Below, piece by piece: positions 27,299 through 36,571 of a stretch of DNA of 64,000 bases. The notes beneath the pieces are model-generated. The model made no database searches, had not been told where the DNA came from, and was given only the letters and a program-made list of their open reading frames with translations. Within the stretch, counting starts at the first letter, position 1; every line of letters starts with the position of its first letter. Source of the stretch: Natrinema caseinilyticum (GTDB taxonomy: Archaea; Halobacteriota; Halobacteria; Halobacteriales; Natrialbaceae); NCBI RefSeq assembly GCF_024227435.1, contig NZ_CP100445.1:2849369-2913368 (forward strand), written 5' to 3'. Position numbers and translations under genes: made by a program.

Positions 27299-27817
27299 TC
27301 ACGTTCCGGCCAGGTCCGAGAGGCTCTCGCCGACGCGGAATTCGATCGGTTCTTCGACGTCGTCTAAGCCGAGCGCGACGCCGAGGATCTGCACGTCGGG
27401 ATCGTCGATGGTCAGCGTATCGCTGGCGTGCGAACGCCCGTCGATCTCGGTGTCGTCCAGTTCGACGGTCGCTTCGTACGACCCTGCCTCGTCCCATACG
27501 TCGTCGTACGTCGCGACCGATCGTTCGTCGTCCTCGGAGTCCGACCCGTCAGCGCCGTTTTCGTCAGTAGACGGAGCGAGATCGAACGCCCCGTTGAGCA
27601 CGCTTTCACCGGCGGGACCGGCGACAGAGATGGTGCCGGCGACTCGCCGATCGGTTTCGTTGAACACGTTTACCTGTTCGAGCAGTCGGTTCCCCACGTA
27701 GTCTACGACGGCTGTACAGCCCGCTGTCACCGTCAGTATGGCCGTTCCGCTCGCGGCGAGGAACGCCCGCCTCGAGCGGGTGCCGGCACGGTGCGTCTGT
27801 GCAGTCACGTTTCCCAT
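27299..27817 (-). CDS. Tat-exported lipoprotein
   Basis: The 172-residue protein carries a Tat signal (TRSRRAFLAASG, about residues 13-24) and a lipobox ending TAGC near residue 35. The mature part looks like a single beta-sandwich (VNVFNETDRRVAGTISVAGP, then YEATVELDDTEIDG) with an acidic Asp/Glu/Ser insert near residues 80-95. Haloarchaeal genomes hold many such Ig-like surface lipoproteins of unknown role. The Met at 27817 is chosen because it directly precedes the signal sequence; upstream in-frame residues do not resemble a signal peptide. Confidence 0.75.
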   Translation of the reverse strand: MGNVTAQTHRAGTRSRRAFLAASGTAILTVTAGCTAVVDYVGNRLLEQVNVFNETDRRVAGTISVAGPAGESVLNGAFDLAPSTDENGADGSDSEDDERSVATYDDVWDEAGSYEATVELDDTEIDGRSHASDTLTIDDPDVQILGVALGLDDVEEPIEFRVGESLSDLAGT

Positions 27818-28121
27818 ACGCCAAATCGTGCCGAGATGACAGTAAACGGCCACAACGAATCTCTCGGGGAGAAACACCGTCGTCTCCGCGACGGCGATAG
27901 GCCGGGCCGCCCTCGTGCCGTCGACCGAAGTCACCTCACGATGCTGGGACGTCGGGGCGAGTGTTTCCGTGGCAGAGACCCTGCCTCGGGACCTATTTGG
28001 TAGCCGATCCATCGATCAGACATGGAGGTGAGCAAGACGAGGATTGCGAGCATCGTCGCGGCCACGACCGCGCTCGGAGACGCGCTCTATCGGCGCAGCT
28101 CGATCACCCCCTCTGACACCC

Positions 28122-28382
28122 ATGGCGACGAATAGGTCACCCGCTGACGACGACGGACGCCAGGAACCGGCGATCGCTGACAAGTCCACGCCCGTCGCAC
28201 TCGTGCTGGCGCTCGTGCTATCGCCGGTCGCGTACTACTACGTCGGCCGAACGAAGCTGGCAGTGATCAACCTACTGACGTTGAACTACCTGCTGCTGGG
28301 CATCGTTATCGTCCCGGTCCACGTGTACACGATCATCAACGACGCCCGGACGGAACGAGGTTCCCAGACCGAGGACTGGTAG
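28122..28382 (+). CDS. Small membrane protein
   Basis: This 86-residue protein has a hydrophilic start of about 23 residues and two membrane helices (about 25-45 and 50-72), with the sequence SPVAYYYVGRTKLAVINLLT between and within them. This resembles the short TM2-like or 'YIP-type' membrane proteins that wrap a Tyr/Arg/Gly turn. Function is unknown. A 38-codon open frame at 28021-28137 overlaps its start in another frame and has a TATA-like sequence upstream, so a short upstream reading frame is possible. Confidence 0.65.
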   Translation: MATNRSPADDDGRQEPAIADKSTPVALVLALVLSPVAYYYVGRTKLAVINLLTLNYLLLGIVIVPVHVYTIINDARTERGSQTEDW

Positions 28383-28424
28383 GGAAAGCACACCCGGCCG
28401 ACGATACCAATTTTTTCAGAAGCG

Positions 28425-30086
28425 TCACGAGACGTACTCGGCGTCGTAGAGACGGACTGTCACGACGCTCCCGGTCGGATCGTTCTCGCGGAAGGAGAGG
28501 TCACCGCCGAGTTGCGTGACGGCCCAGGTAACGAACCAGAGTCCGATGCCGCTCCCGTGCTCGAGTTGTGTCTCCGTTCCGGCGTCCAAAATCTCCTGTT
28601 CCCGGTCCGGAATTCCAGGCCCGTCGTCCGAAACGACAAGTTCGGCGGCACCACCAGGGGCAGCGCTAACAGTGACCTCGACGCGGGGCGACCCGTCGGC
28701 GTGCGCAATCGCGTTGTCGACGAGTTCCGACAGCACCTGACGGACGACGGACCGGTGCGACGAAACGATCAGTTCGTCCGGGCGGGACAGTGAGAGATCG
28801 CACGAACGGTCCTCAGTTCGGTACTGCTCGACGACGTCCTGGGCGACGGCAGCGAGATCTACCGCTTCCGGCGAGCCCGCACTGGCCGTCATCACGTCCT
28901 CGGCATCCCGGGCCTTGGTGCTGAGTTCGACGAGGTCGGTCGCGCTATCGCGGATCCTGTCTCGAACATCCTCGTCTTCGATCCGATCGGCGTACGCGAG
29001 GACGACGTCCAATTCGTTCCGAACGTTGTGCCGTAGGACGCGGTTGAGCACCGAGAGCCGCTGTTCGCGCGTCTGGCGGTCGGTAACGTCCCGTAACAGT
29101 AGGGTTCTGGCGACCGGGTCGGCCCCTCTTTCGCCGTCGGCTTCGGCGTCGTCGACCGCCGAGACGCTGAACTGGAACCGTCGTCGCCCCTTCGTCGTCT
29201 GGAGGCTGACCGTCCCCGTTGCGCCCGCCGAGAGATCGCTTCCCTCGAGTCCGTCGACGACCGAGTGGATCGGTTCGCCGATCATGGACGCCGGAGACCG
29301 GTCGAACAGCTCCGTGGTCGTCGCGTTGGCGTCGAGTACGTGGCCCTCCCAGTCGAGCACGACGACCGCTTCCCGGAGCGCCTCGACGACGCGCGTTCGA
29401 GCGACGTAATCGGCCTTGGGGAAGCCGGTCATCACTGGATAGCGCCGTACCGCGACCGCGAACAACCCGCCGGAGGCGAGGAGGCCGACGGTCACGCCGT
29501 CCGTGATGGATTCGCTATTCCCCATCGCACCGGCGACATACGGCGCCGCGACCGCCGAGATCACGATCGCGATCTGCCCCTTGGAGATGCGGGCGTGGTT
29601 CCAGCCGTGTCCGATCAGGAGGTACGTCCCGTACGTAAAGAGCCCCAGCAGGAACATGATCTCCGTCCCGAGAAACGACGCCACCAACGGTTCGATGACG
29701 GAGGTCGGGGGCCGGGCGGCGATGACGATGGCGCTCAGGACGATCGGCATCCCGATCCCCAGGAACATGGCGACCCGAAATCGCGTCAGACCGGTTCCCC
29801 GGCCGGTGTAACTGAGCGCGTACACGACCCACACTCCCGGGAGGACGATGCCGACGCCGAACTGGCCGAAGTCGACCACCGTCGACAGTACCGGAACCGC
29901 CGACGCGCCGGGGAGTTCCGCCAGCAACGAGAGAAACCCCATGATCGTCAGGAGGGCCAGTATGGCGATGAATGGGAGTGCACTGGGCCGGTCCCGTGAT
30001 CGGACGCCGAGCCAGGTCGTCCAGGCCAGCAGCGCGACGGCTCCCGCGTCGAGACCGACTGCCGCGAACGTCTCGATGAGCGACAT
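28425..30086 (-). CDS. Seven-TM/PAS histidine kinase
   Basis: The 553-residue sensor kinase starts with the haloarchaeal 7TM input domain (about 1-215; seven hydrophobic helices, ALSYTGRGTGLTR between helices). A PAS domain follows (about 220-330, LREAVVVLDWEGHVLDANA). The phosphoacceptor His is near residue 352 (RVLRHNVRNELDVV), with an ATPase N-box ELVDNAIAHADGSP and G-boxes SDDGPGIPDREQ and GIGLWFVTWAV. Same architecture as the kinase at 14100, which gives an intact reference for that gene's missing N-terminus. No response regulator is adjacent. The start at 30086 (MSLIETFAAVG) directly precedes the first helix. Confidence 0.93.
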   Translation of the reverse strand: MSLIETFAAVGLDAGAVALLAWTTWLGVRSRDRPSALPFIAILALLTIMGFLSLLAELPGASAVPVLSTVVDFGQFGVGIVLPGVWVVYALSYTGRGTGLTRFRVAMFLGIGMPIVLSAIVIAARPPTSVIEPLVASFLGTEIMFLLGLFTYGTYLLIGHGWNHARISKGQIAIVISAVAAPYVAGAMGNSESITDGVTVGLLASGGLFAVAVRRYPVMTGFPKADYVARTRVVEALREAVVVLDWEGHVLDANATTTELFDRSPASMIGEPIHSVVDGLEGSDLSAGATGTVSLQTTKGRRRFQFSVSAVDDAEADGERGADPVARTLLLRDVTDRQTREQRLSVLNRVLRHNVRNELDVVLAYADRIEDEDVRDRIRDSATDLVELSTKARDAEDVMTASAGSPEAVDLAAVAQDVVEQYRTEDRSCDLSLSRPDELIVSSHRSVVRQVLSELVDNAIAHADGSPRVEVTVSAAPGGAAELVVSDDGPGIPDREQEILDAGTETQLEHGSGIGLWFVTWAVTQLGGDLSFRENDPTGSVVTVRLYDAEYVS

Positions 30087-30209
30087 AATTCTATTCGTCC
30101 CGCGTTCTTGAGAACCGACTGTAATGAACACAGCGGTCTGGGCCCCGGCGTCTGATCGCCGTTTCGGTGGCCACCGCTGTCGCCGAAACGGTTGAGCGAA
30201 CCGACTCGA

Positions 30210-31022
30210 TCACAGATCACTGGCCCCGAACCGACGGTGGCCGACGGCTAGTGACACCGCGATCCAGACGAGCAGGACCGCCAGGGTGGCCCACCAGTCG
30301 ACGAACGCCGGGGCTCCGTCCCCCACGTACCGACTCGCTCGTTCGACGTCGAACCCCACGTCAAGGAGGCGGGCGTACGCTTCGCCGGGTTCGACTAACT
30401 GGAGCACCAGCGCCCAGTCGGGCGTTCCCAGGCTGGGGTCGAAGCGGTGGAGGAACGCCACGGCGAACGAAACAAGGCTGCGCCAGAGAACCACCACTAG
30501 CAGGTACGCCCCAACGGCACCGTAGGTGATCCGGCGGTCGTTCGTGGTCGACGCCGAGAGCGCGACGGCGACCGCGACGAACGACCCGCCGTAGAGGGCG
30601 GTGGCGAACAGGAACCACGGATACGCGATTGCGCCCTCGATCCCGTACCGCAGTGCCGCGTAGAGCCCGGCAATCGACAGCCCCAGGAGCGTCGGAACCA
30701 GCAACACGACTGTCCGACCCAGCGTCTTCCCAACGAGCAGGTCCCCTCGCGACTGCGGGAACGCCATGGAGAGCAAGAGACTCCCGGCATTCCGGTCGTC
30801 GGAGATCGCCCGGTAACCGAGCAGAATTCCGAGTAGCGGCAGGACGCGGTCGACGAGCCCGACGACGCCGGTGACGAATCCTGTGAACGTCCCGTCGCCG
30901 ACGGAGGCGTACGCGGCCGCGTAGCCGACAAACAGGAGCGACAGGAGTCCGAACAGCACCCAGATAGTCCGGGATCGGCTGGCATCGTAGATGTCCTTGT
31001 GCGCGACGTCTCGCCAGCTCAT
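30210..31022 (-). CDS. ABC transporter permease (ABC-2 type)
   Basis: The 270-residue protein has about six membrane helices. The first follows the short basic start SWRDVAHKDIYDASRSRTIW, and a cytoplasmic loop carries the family-typical segment YRAISDDRNAGSLLLSMAFP (about 69-88). The latter resembles the conserved loop of haloarchaeal ABC-2 (NosY-like) permeases that couple to the ATPase. It overlaps the previous permease by 4 bp (31019-31022), making the third gene of an ATPase-permease-permease operon. It is probably an exporter; the substrate is unknown. Confidence 0.88.
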   Translation of the reverse strand: MSWRDVAHKDIYDASRSRTIWVLFGLLSLLFVGYAAAYASVGDGTFTGFVTGVVGLVDRVLPLLGILLGYRAISDDRNAGSLLLSMAFPQSRGDLLVGKTLGRTVVLLVPTLLGLSIAGLYAALRYGIEGAIAYPWFLFATALYGGSFVAVAVALSASTTNDRRITYGAVGAYLLVVVLWRSLVSFAVAFLHRFDPSLGTPDWALVLQLVEPGEAYARLLDVGFDVERASRYVGDGAPAFVDWWATLAVLLVWIAVSLAVGHRRFGASDL

Positions 31023-31828
31023 GACAGATCACTGCCGGCGAAGCGGCCGTAGGCCAAGGCCAGGGGGACGACCAGCCAGAGAACGAAAACGGCGAGCGCG
31101 ACCCACTCGCCGAGATACCAGGGGCCGTCGACGTCGGTACTCGGGTCGAGAAAGCCCACCGTCACCCGCTGGAAGACGACGCCGGGCTCGAGATCGAATA
31201 CGAACTGGACGGGACCGGGCAGGGCGCCGTCGACGACGCCGGCTCGGTTTAGACTGAACCGGAGGGCGCCGGCAAGGCCGTCCCAGGCCAGTACGAACAG
31301 AATGGACAGCCCGAACGCGAGCACGAAGGCGCGCTGTTTGGTCGCGGTCGAAAGCGACGCAGCGATTCCGAGATTGGTCCAGATCGCCCCGAATGCGACG
31401 GTCGTCGCGACGAAACCGACGAACCGCACGGCGTCGAGTCGGCCAAACGGATACACGACGAGTCCCGCGCCGACGACCATCGCGGCGAGGATGGCGCCGC
31501 TCAACAGCCCGACGCGGCTTACGACCTTTCCGAGGACGATGTCGTCCCGTCCGTGGGGCAGCGACAACGAAAGCAACAGCGCGCCGGATTCGCGCTCGCT
31601 TACGACCGCGTCGTATCCAAGCACGGTGCCGGCCAGTGGAATGACGGTGGCGAGCCAGCCGTCGACGAACCCGGCGAAGCGAGCGGTCGTGATCGGGTCG
31701 GTGCCGAGCACCGGATAGAGGTACGCCGCCGCGAGAATCGCCGCGAACGGGAGCCCGAGAAGCAGGCGAGTCGACCGCGGCTTCGCGGCAAGCGCGCCGT
31801 CCGTTCGCGCGATGTTCTGCCAGTTCAT
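31019..31828 (-). CDS. ABC transporter permease (ABC-2 type)
   Basis: The 269-residue permease has about six helices and the loop YDAVVSERESGALLLSLSLP (about 73-92), which aligns with the corresponding loop of the downstream permease. The two are paralogous and probably form a heterodimer. The Met at 31828 gives the start MNWQNIARTDGALAAKPRS; the frame remains open further upstream only because it shadows the ATPase gene. It overlaps the ATPase stop by 4 bp. Confidence 0.88.
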   Translation of the reverse strand: MNWQNIARTDGALAAKPRSTRLLLGLPFAAILAAAYLYPVLGTDPITTARFAGFVDGWLATVIPLAGTVLGYDAVVSERESGALLLSLSLPHGRDDIVLGKVVSRVGLLSGAILAAMVVGAGLVVYPFGRLDAVRFVGFVATTVAFGAIWTNLGIAASLSTATKQRAFVLAFGLSILFVLAWDGLAGALRFSLNRAGVVDGALPGPVQFVFDLEPGVVFQRVTVGFLDPSTDVDGPWYLGEWVALAVFVLWLVVPLALAYGRFAGSDLS

Positions 31829-32739
31829 TCTCGTTTGCCACCCGTGTACGCGACGAACATGTCTTCGAGTGACGCCTCCTCGGTCCGAAAATTCATCACG
31901 TCCGCCTCGAGGCGCTGGAGTTCGACCACGACGTCCATCTTCGCATCGTTCGTGCAGGTCACCTCGAGCGTCGATCCGTCGCGGACCGTGGCCGTCTCGA
32001 CGCCGTCGATCAAGCGGATCGCCTCGGGCGTCGAATCGTCCAGTTCGTCGATGTCGATCAGGAGCTTGGTGCCGCCGCCGATCGACTGTCGGAGCCCGTC
32101 GATCGAGTCGACGGCGACGAGTTCGCCAGCCTGGAGGATGGCGACGCGGTCGCAAATCGCCTCGACCTGTTCGAGGATGTGACTGGAGAAGAATATCGTC
32201 GCGCCGCGCTCGCGCTCCTCACGGAGGATCGACCGGATTTCAGCGGCGCCGTTCGGGTCCAGACCCGACGTCGGTTCGTCGAGGATCAACAGGTCGGGAT
32301 CACCGACGAGCGACATCCCGAGTACGAGGCGCTGTTTCATCCCCTTGGAGTAGTCGCTGGCCGGACGGTCGGCTGCCTCCCGGACGCCGACACGGTCGAG
32401 GATCTCGACCGGATCGTCGTCGGCGTTCTTGGATCGAACGGCGTACTCTACGTGTTGGCGGCCGGTGAGCCGGTCGAATACCGAGTATCCCTCGGGAAGC
32501 ACGCCGACGCGCTCGCGTGCCGTGACGCCAGCTAATTGGCAGTCGTGACCTAACAGCTCGACCGATCCGTCGGTCGGCCGCGCGAAGTCCAGCAGGATGT
32601 TGATAAACGTCGACTTGCCGGCCCCGTTCGGCCCGAGAAACCCGAAAATCTCACCCTCTTCGACGGAGAGGGACACCCGATCCAGCGCCGTGACCGTTGC
32701 ATATCGCTTCGACAGCCCGTCGGCGATGATTGCCGTCAT
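31825..32739 (-). CDS. ABC transporter ATP-binding protein
   Basis: The 304-residue ATPase energises the two permeases encoded downstream. Walker A is GPNGAGKST (about 37-45), the signature is YSKGMKQRLVLG (about 131-142) and Walker B is LLILDEPTSGLD (about 153-164), followed by SSHILEQVEAICDRV with the switch His. A C-terminal extension of about 85 residues follows the nucleotide-binding domain, as is usual in ABC-2 exporters of the CcmA/NatA kind. First gene of the operon; the whole set of three genes is tightly overlapping. Confidence 0.93.
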   Translation of the reverse strand: MTAIIADGLSKRYATVTALDRVSLSVEEGEIFGFLGPNGAGKSTFINILLDFARPTDGSVELLGHDCQLAGVTARERVGVLPEGYSVFDRLTGRQHVEYAVRSKNADDDPVEILDRVGVREAADRPASDYSKGMKQRLVLGMSLVGDPDLLILDEPTSGLDPNGAAEIRSILREERERGATIFFSSHILEQVEAICDRVAILQAGELVAVDSIDGLRQSIGGGTKLLIDIDELDDSTPEAIRLIDGVETATVRDGSTLEVTCTNDAKMDVVVELQRLEADVMNFRTEEASLEDMFVAYTGGKRE

Positions 32740-33076
32740 AGCTGCGATTTCGGAGGCGGTGGGAAAAACGACCGCCGCCGCTTATCGCGCCGAGAAACAC
32801 CTTTTCTCGGGTGCCAACGCTATCGACGAGAACAGCGACTATGGCGCAGTGCGGCGCGGATGGCGGGTTCGACTGCCGTCGGAGCGGCTTCGTGTCGGTC
32901 AGTCGAAACACGTTTCACATCGAATTTCGGTATTACTAGAGTGTGCGTCTATGGGAACAGAGCAACAACGATGAGCGCATGACTTCGACAGCACTACGCT
33001 GGGCGGCGGTTCGAACGCCCGACGCGATTCGTCGGATGGACCCACCTGATCGTGTACCCCCAGAGGCAGGGAGTCG
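32740..33076. promoter_or_regulatory. Divergent intergenic region
   Basis: This 337-bp gap separates the ABC operon (leftward) and the kinase gene (rightward). An AT-rich stretch at about 32912-32940 (ACATCGAATTTCGGTATTACTAG) may hold the rightward promoter. The leftward promoter is probably within the first 50 bases. No gene is visible. Confidence 0.35.
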
Positions 33077-34177
33077 GTGATCTCCATGACGGAGCCTCGG
33101 GGGGGTGCTCGGACGGATGAGCCCGACGCCGTCGCGATCGACGCAATTCCGGAGCCAGTCCTCGGCTACGACCTCGTGGACGGAACTCCAAAGATATCGG
33201 TGACGAACGATGCGTTCGATGCGGCGTTCGACGCCGCGTCGAACGGAACGAGCGTCCACGAGTGGCTGGTGCGAAACGGCGCGGTCGACGAGGCGACGGT
33301 CGGTGACGCCTGCACCGCGCTCGCCGATGGGAACGCGATTGACGTCGAGATTGGAGTCCGATCAGCCGACGATGCCGACCCCCAACGACGGCCAGTTCGG
33401 CTTCGCAGCGTCGGCAGATCGAACCGTGGCAACAGCGATGACGGAACGGACGGCGGCGACGCAGTCGACTGGGACGGGTACGTCCTGGTGACCCAACCGG
33501 CATCGAAGAGCACCGGAAACGTCGAACTCGACCGCGTCGCGAGTGTCATCACTCACGACCTGCGGAACCCGCTCGACGTCGCGAAGGCGCACCTCCGGGC
33601 GGCCAAGGAGACGGGCGAGTCGGACCACTTCGACCAGGTCGAGGACGCCCACGATCGGATGGAGCGGATCATCCGGGATGCGCTCACGCTGGCTCGGGGG
33701 GAGCGCGCCCTGGACGTGACCGCGGACGTCGAGATCGGCGCCGTGGCGTCGGACGCCTGGGCGATCGTCGACACCGGGACGGCGTCACTCGATGTTGCGG
33801 AGAATCTTCCGAGGATCGACGCCGACCCCGACCGGTTGCAGCGGCTGTTCGAGAACCTGTTCCGAAACGCTGTCGAACACGGTTCGACGGGCGGGCAGGA
33901 CGCAACGAATTCGAACCGCACCGACGTGGTCCGTGTCCGGGTTGGGAGCGTCGACGGCGGGTTCTTCGTCGCTGACGACGGGGTCGGGATCCCGCCTGAC
34001 GAGCGCGAGCGGGTGTTCGAGCCCGGCTATTCGTCGACCGAAACCGGGAGCGGAACCGGCCTCGGGTTGACGATCGTCGAGCAAATCGCCCGCGCGCACG
34101 AATGGTGCGTTTCGATCGCGGAGGGCTCGAGTGGCGGCGCCAGGTTCGGATTTCGACCGATCGCGGACGATGACTGA
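33077..34177 (+). CDS. PAS-like sensor histidine kinase, soluble
   Basis: This kinase of about 366 residues has no membrane helix. The first 140 residues form a PAS-like sensor (AIPEPVLGYDLVDGTPKISV). The phosphoacceptor His is at residue 160 (ASVITHDLRNPLDVAKA), the N-box is FENLFRNAVEHGST, and the G-boxes are VADDGVGIPPDERERVFEPG and GLGLTIVEQIA. The start could also be the second Met at 33086. Its stop overlaps the start of the Bat-like gene by 8 bp, so the kinase and the regulator are coupled, and a HalX response regulator follows on the opposite strand. No transmembrane segment suggests a cytoplasmic signal. Confidence 0.9.
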   Translation: MISMTEPRGGARTDEPDAVAIDAIPEPVLGYDLVDGTPKISVTNDAFDAAFDAASNGTSVHEWLVRNGAVDEATVGDACTALADGNAIDVEIGVRSADDADPQRRPVRLRSVGRSNRGNSDDGTDGGDAVDWDGYVLVTQPASKSTGNVELDRVASVITHDLRNPLDVAKAHLRAAKETGESDHFDQVEDAHDRMERIIRDALTLARGERALDVTADVEIGAVASDAWAIVDTGTASLDVAENLPRIDADPDRLQRLFENLFRNAVEHGSTGGQDATNSNRTDVVRVRVGSVDGGFFVADDGVGIPPDERERVFEPGYSSTETGSGTGLGLTIVEQIARAHEWCVSIAEGSSGGARFGFRPIADDD

Positions 34178-35819
34178 ACGATCCGACGACGCCGATGCGG
34201 AGGAAAACGGCGGTGATTCAGACACGATGGACGATCGATTACGACGGGCCCCAATTGGGGTCATCGAAACGACGGACGAAGGTGTCGTTATCAACGTCAA
34301 CGACACCGCAGGAACGCTGCTTGAGACCGACCCGTCCGCGCTGTGCGGGTCGGCGATCGAGGAGGGATTCCCGAAGTCGGCCGCCGGGACGCTGCGAGAG
34401 GCTTTCGATGGCGCGTCGCCAACTCACACGTCGTTCGAGGAATACTACCCGCTGATCGACCGGTGGCTCGCGGTCGACGTCCGCGTCGACGATGGTGCGC
34501 TCGTGTACGTCCGGGACTGCACGCCGAGCAAGGATACCGAGCAGACCGTCGAACGGTTAGCCCAGCAACTCGACCGGGTCCAGCGGATCAACTCGCTGGT
34601 TGCGACCGTGATGCAGCAGGTCATCGGCGCCTCGGACCGCTCGGATGTCGCCCGAACGGTCTGCGAGCGGCTGGGTGGGACCGACCTCTACAGGTTCGCG
34701 TGGGTCGGCGACCGGGAGTTCCCCCAAAAGCGCCTTCGGGTGCTCGCCGCGGCGGGCAACGCGGCCGACCTGCGCGAACGGATCGACGAGAATCTGGGGG
34801 ACGAGCGAACGCTGCCCAGCCAGACGGCCGTCAGATCGGGCAAGACGCACCTCATCGAGGCGATCGCGGAGGATGACACCGTCCCCCGCGGCGTCCGTCG
34901 AGCGGCGTTCGGCAACGGGCTCCAGTCGTGTCTCGCGGTCCCGCTCGCGTATCAGGGGACTGTCTACGGCGTCGTGACGGTGTACTCCTCGCAAGAAGAC
35001 GGGTTCAGCGAACAGGAGCGGATTGGCCTCGAAACGCTGGGAAGCGTCGCGGGGTTCGCGATCAAGGCCGGGCGCCAGGAGGACCTGCTGGTTGCCGACA
35101 CGATCACCGAGGTGACGCTCGAGGTCCGCGACGAGACGGTCCCGTTCGTCGCCGCCGCGCGAGACAGCGATCGCAGCCTGTCGCTCGACGGCGCGGTTCC
35201 CCGCGGCGATGGGGCCGTCGTCTGCTATCTCACCGCCGACGGCCCGGTCGGGGCCGTCGAAGAGTCACTGGCGGATCGGGATACCGTCGTCGACGTGCGA
35301 CGAATACGGTCGGAAACGGAGCCGCTCCTCCAGGCGACTGTCGTCGACGAAACGCCCGTGGCCGCACTCGCAGCGTGGGGTGCGACGATCAGAGGCGGCG
35401 AATACAGTGCCGATTCGGCTCGGCTCGTCGCCGAAGTCCCGGCAGACGGAGATGTCCGGCGGCTGGTCGAAGCCGTCGATGCCGCGGTCGAGGAGACGCG
35501 CCTCGTCGCCAGAGAGGAGACGTCCCGGACGCCCGAGCCGGTCGAGGCATTTCAAGACGGCCTCGACGAGCAGTTGACCGACAGGCAGCGGACCGTGCTG
35601 CGGACCGCCCACCTGTCGGACTACTTCGCGTCCCCGCGCGGTAGTACTTCGGAGGAGGTGGCTGAGACGCTCGACATCGCCGGATCGACGATGCTATACC
35701 ACCTCCGGCGGGCGGAGAAGAAACTCGTCGAGGCCTTTTTCGACACCGCCTCGACGGTCGAAACAGTCGACTCGGAGACAGGTGCGGCCGACTCGGAGGC
35801 CAGTGTGACAAACGATTAG
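34170..35819 (+). CDS. Bat-type transcriptional regulator (PAS-GAF-HTH_10)
   Basis: This 549-residue protein has the layout of the haloarchaeal bacterio-opsin activator family. In order it has a PAS-like domain (about 17-115, APIGVIETTDEGVVINVND), a GAF domain (about 140-290, with VCERLGGTDLYRFAWVGD and SCLAVPLAYQGTVYGVVTVY), a Bat-specific middle part (about 300-470), and a C-terminal helix-turn-helix HTH_10 (about 480-535, LTDRQRTVLRTAHLSDYF, then TSEEVAETLDIAGSTMLYH). Such proteins regulate transcription in response to oxygen, light or redox. The ATG at 34170 overlaps the kinase gene's end. The target genes are not known. Confidence 0.92.
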   Translation: MTERSDDADAEENGGDSDTMDDRLRRAPIGVIETTDEGVVINVNDTAGTLLETDPSALCGSAIEEGFPKSAAGTLREAFDGASPTHTSFEEYYPLIDRWLAVDVRVDDGALVYVRDCTPSKDTEQTVERLAQQLDRVQRINSLVATVMQQVIGASDRSDVARTVCERLGGTDLYRFAWVGDREFPQKRLRVLAAAGNAADLRERIDENLGDERTLPSQTAVRSGKTHLIEAIAEDDTVPRGVRRAAFGNGLQSCLAVPLAYQGTVYGVVTVYSSQEDGFSEQERIGLETLGSVAGFAIKAGRQEDLLVADTITEVTLEVRDETVPFVAAARDSDRSLSLDGAVPRGDGAVVCYLTADGPVGAVEESLADRDTVVDVRRIRSETEPLLQATVVDETPVAALAAWGATIRGGEYSADSARLVAEVPADGDVRRLVEAVDAAVEETRLVAREETSRTPEPVEAFQDGLDEQLTDRQRTVLRTAHLSDYFASPRGSTSEEVAETLDIAGSTMLYHLRRAEKKLVEAFFDTASTVETVDSETGAADSEASVTND

Positions 35820-35829
35820 AAAGTCTGTG

Positions 35830-36414
35830 TCAGTATCCTCCGCGGTCGATGCCCGAAAACTCGGTCAGCAGTTCCTCGGCTTCGGGGAGGAGCCCCAGAA
35901 CCCGCTCCTCGATGGCAGCTCGACGCGCTTCAATCTCGGCGAGCCGATCGTCGTTTTCTATCTCGTCAGCGGGGAGTTCGGCGTCGACGACCACCCTCGT
36001 CGATTCCAGGCGAAAGTACTCGCCGAGGAGTTCGTACGCGAGGACCTGACACTGCTGATCAATGACCGCACGGAGATCCTCGCGCTCGACCGGCTTCGAG
36101 AGGTAGTCGTCGAACGGCATGTCGACGATACCTAGTCCGGGGTCGATCGCCGTCACCATCACGACTCGAGTCCTGAGATCCCGTTCTCGGATGCGATCGA
36201 GCACCTCGTCTCCCGAGAGCCCGGGCATGTGCCGATCCAGCAAGACGACGTCGGGTACCGGCCGGTCGTCGACGACCGCGAGCGCTTCCTCACCGCCGTA
36301 CGCGACAGACACGTCGGCGACGTCATCGAGGCGCAGTGCGTATGCGTCGGCCACCTTCTTCTCGTCGTCGACCATCAGGACTCGAGGCCCGTTTACTCGC
36401 ATCACGTTCCCCAT
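35830..36414 (-). CDS. HalX-domain response regulator
   Basis: This 194-residue protein has a receiver domain (about 10-122) with acidic residues DD at 16-17, the phosphoacceptor Asp at residue 60 (DVVLLDRHMPG), Thr in MVTAID, and Lys in DYLSKPVE. The C-terminal HalX domain (about 125-190, EIEARRAAIEERVLGLLPEAEELL) is a helical module found with haloarchaeal receivers. There is no DNA-binding domain, so it probably acts by protein contacts. It is convergent with the kinase/Bat-like pair, ending 11 bp after that operon, and is a plausible partner of that kinase. Confidence 0.92.
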   Translation of the reverse strand: MGNVMRVNGPRVLMVDDEKKVADAYALRLDDVADVSVAYGGEEALAVVDDRPVPDVVLLDRHMPGLSGDEVLDRIRERDLRTRVVMVTAIDPGLGIVDMPFDDYLSKPVEREDLRAVIDQQCQVLAYELLGEYFRLESTRVVVDAELPADEIENDDRLAEIEARRAAIEERVLGLLPEAEELLTEFSGIDRGGY

Positions 36415-36490
36415 GCTACCGGCCGATTGGGTGTCATCGTACTAATATCCCGGCAGGAATTGGACGTGGTCGCACACGTGGCGTCTTCCG

Positions 36491-36531
36491 ATAGCTAGAG
36501 TGGCTGCGCAACGGAATTGCGAATAGTAGCG
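36491..36531 (+). promoter_or_regulatory. Upstream block shared by two paralogous HTH genes (copy 1)
   Basis: ATAGCTAGAG at 36491-36500 and ATAGTAGCG at 36523-36531 recur with almost the same spacing before the second winged-helix gene (36972-36981 and 37005-37013). In each case the second block lies about 41 bp before the ATG. In copy 2 the second block is part of an inverted repeat, TAGTA-GCGGGA-TACTA (37006-37021). This is probably an operator used by both regulators, copied with the gene. Confidence 0.5.
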
Positions 36532-36571
36532 CTAACGTACAGACACTGTCCCGTCCAAATAACAGTCACCG

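Noticed and set aside
28021-28137. 38-codon open frame before the small membrane gene
   Set aside because: Overlaps the next gene in another frame, no domain; the TATA-like sequence alone is not enough.
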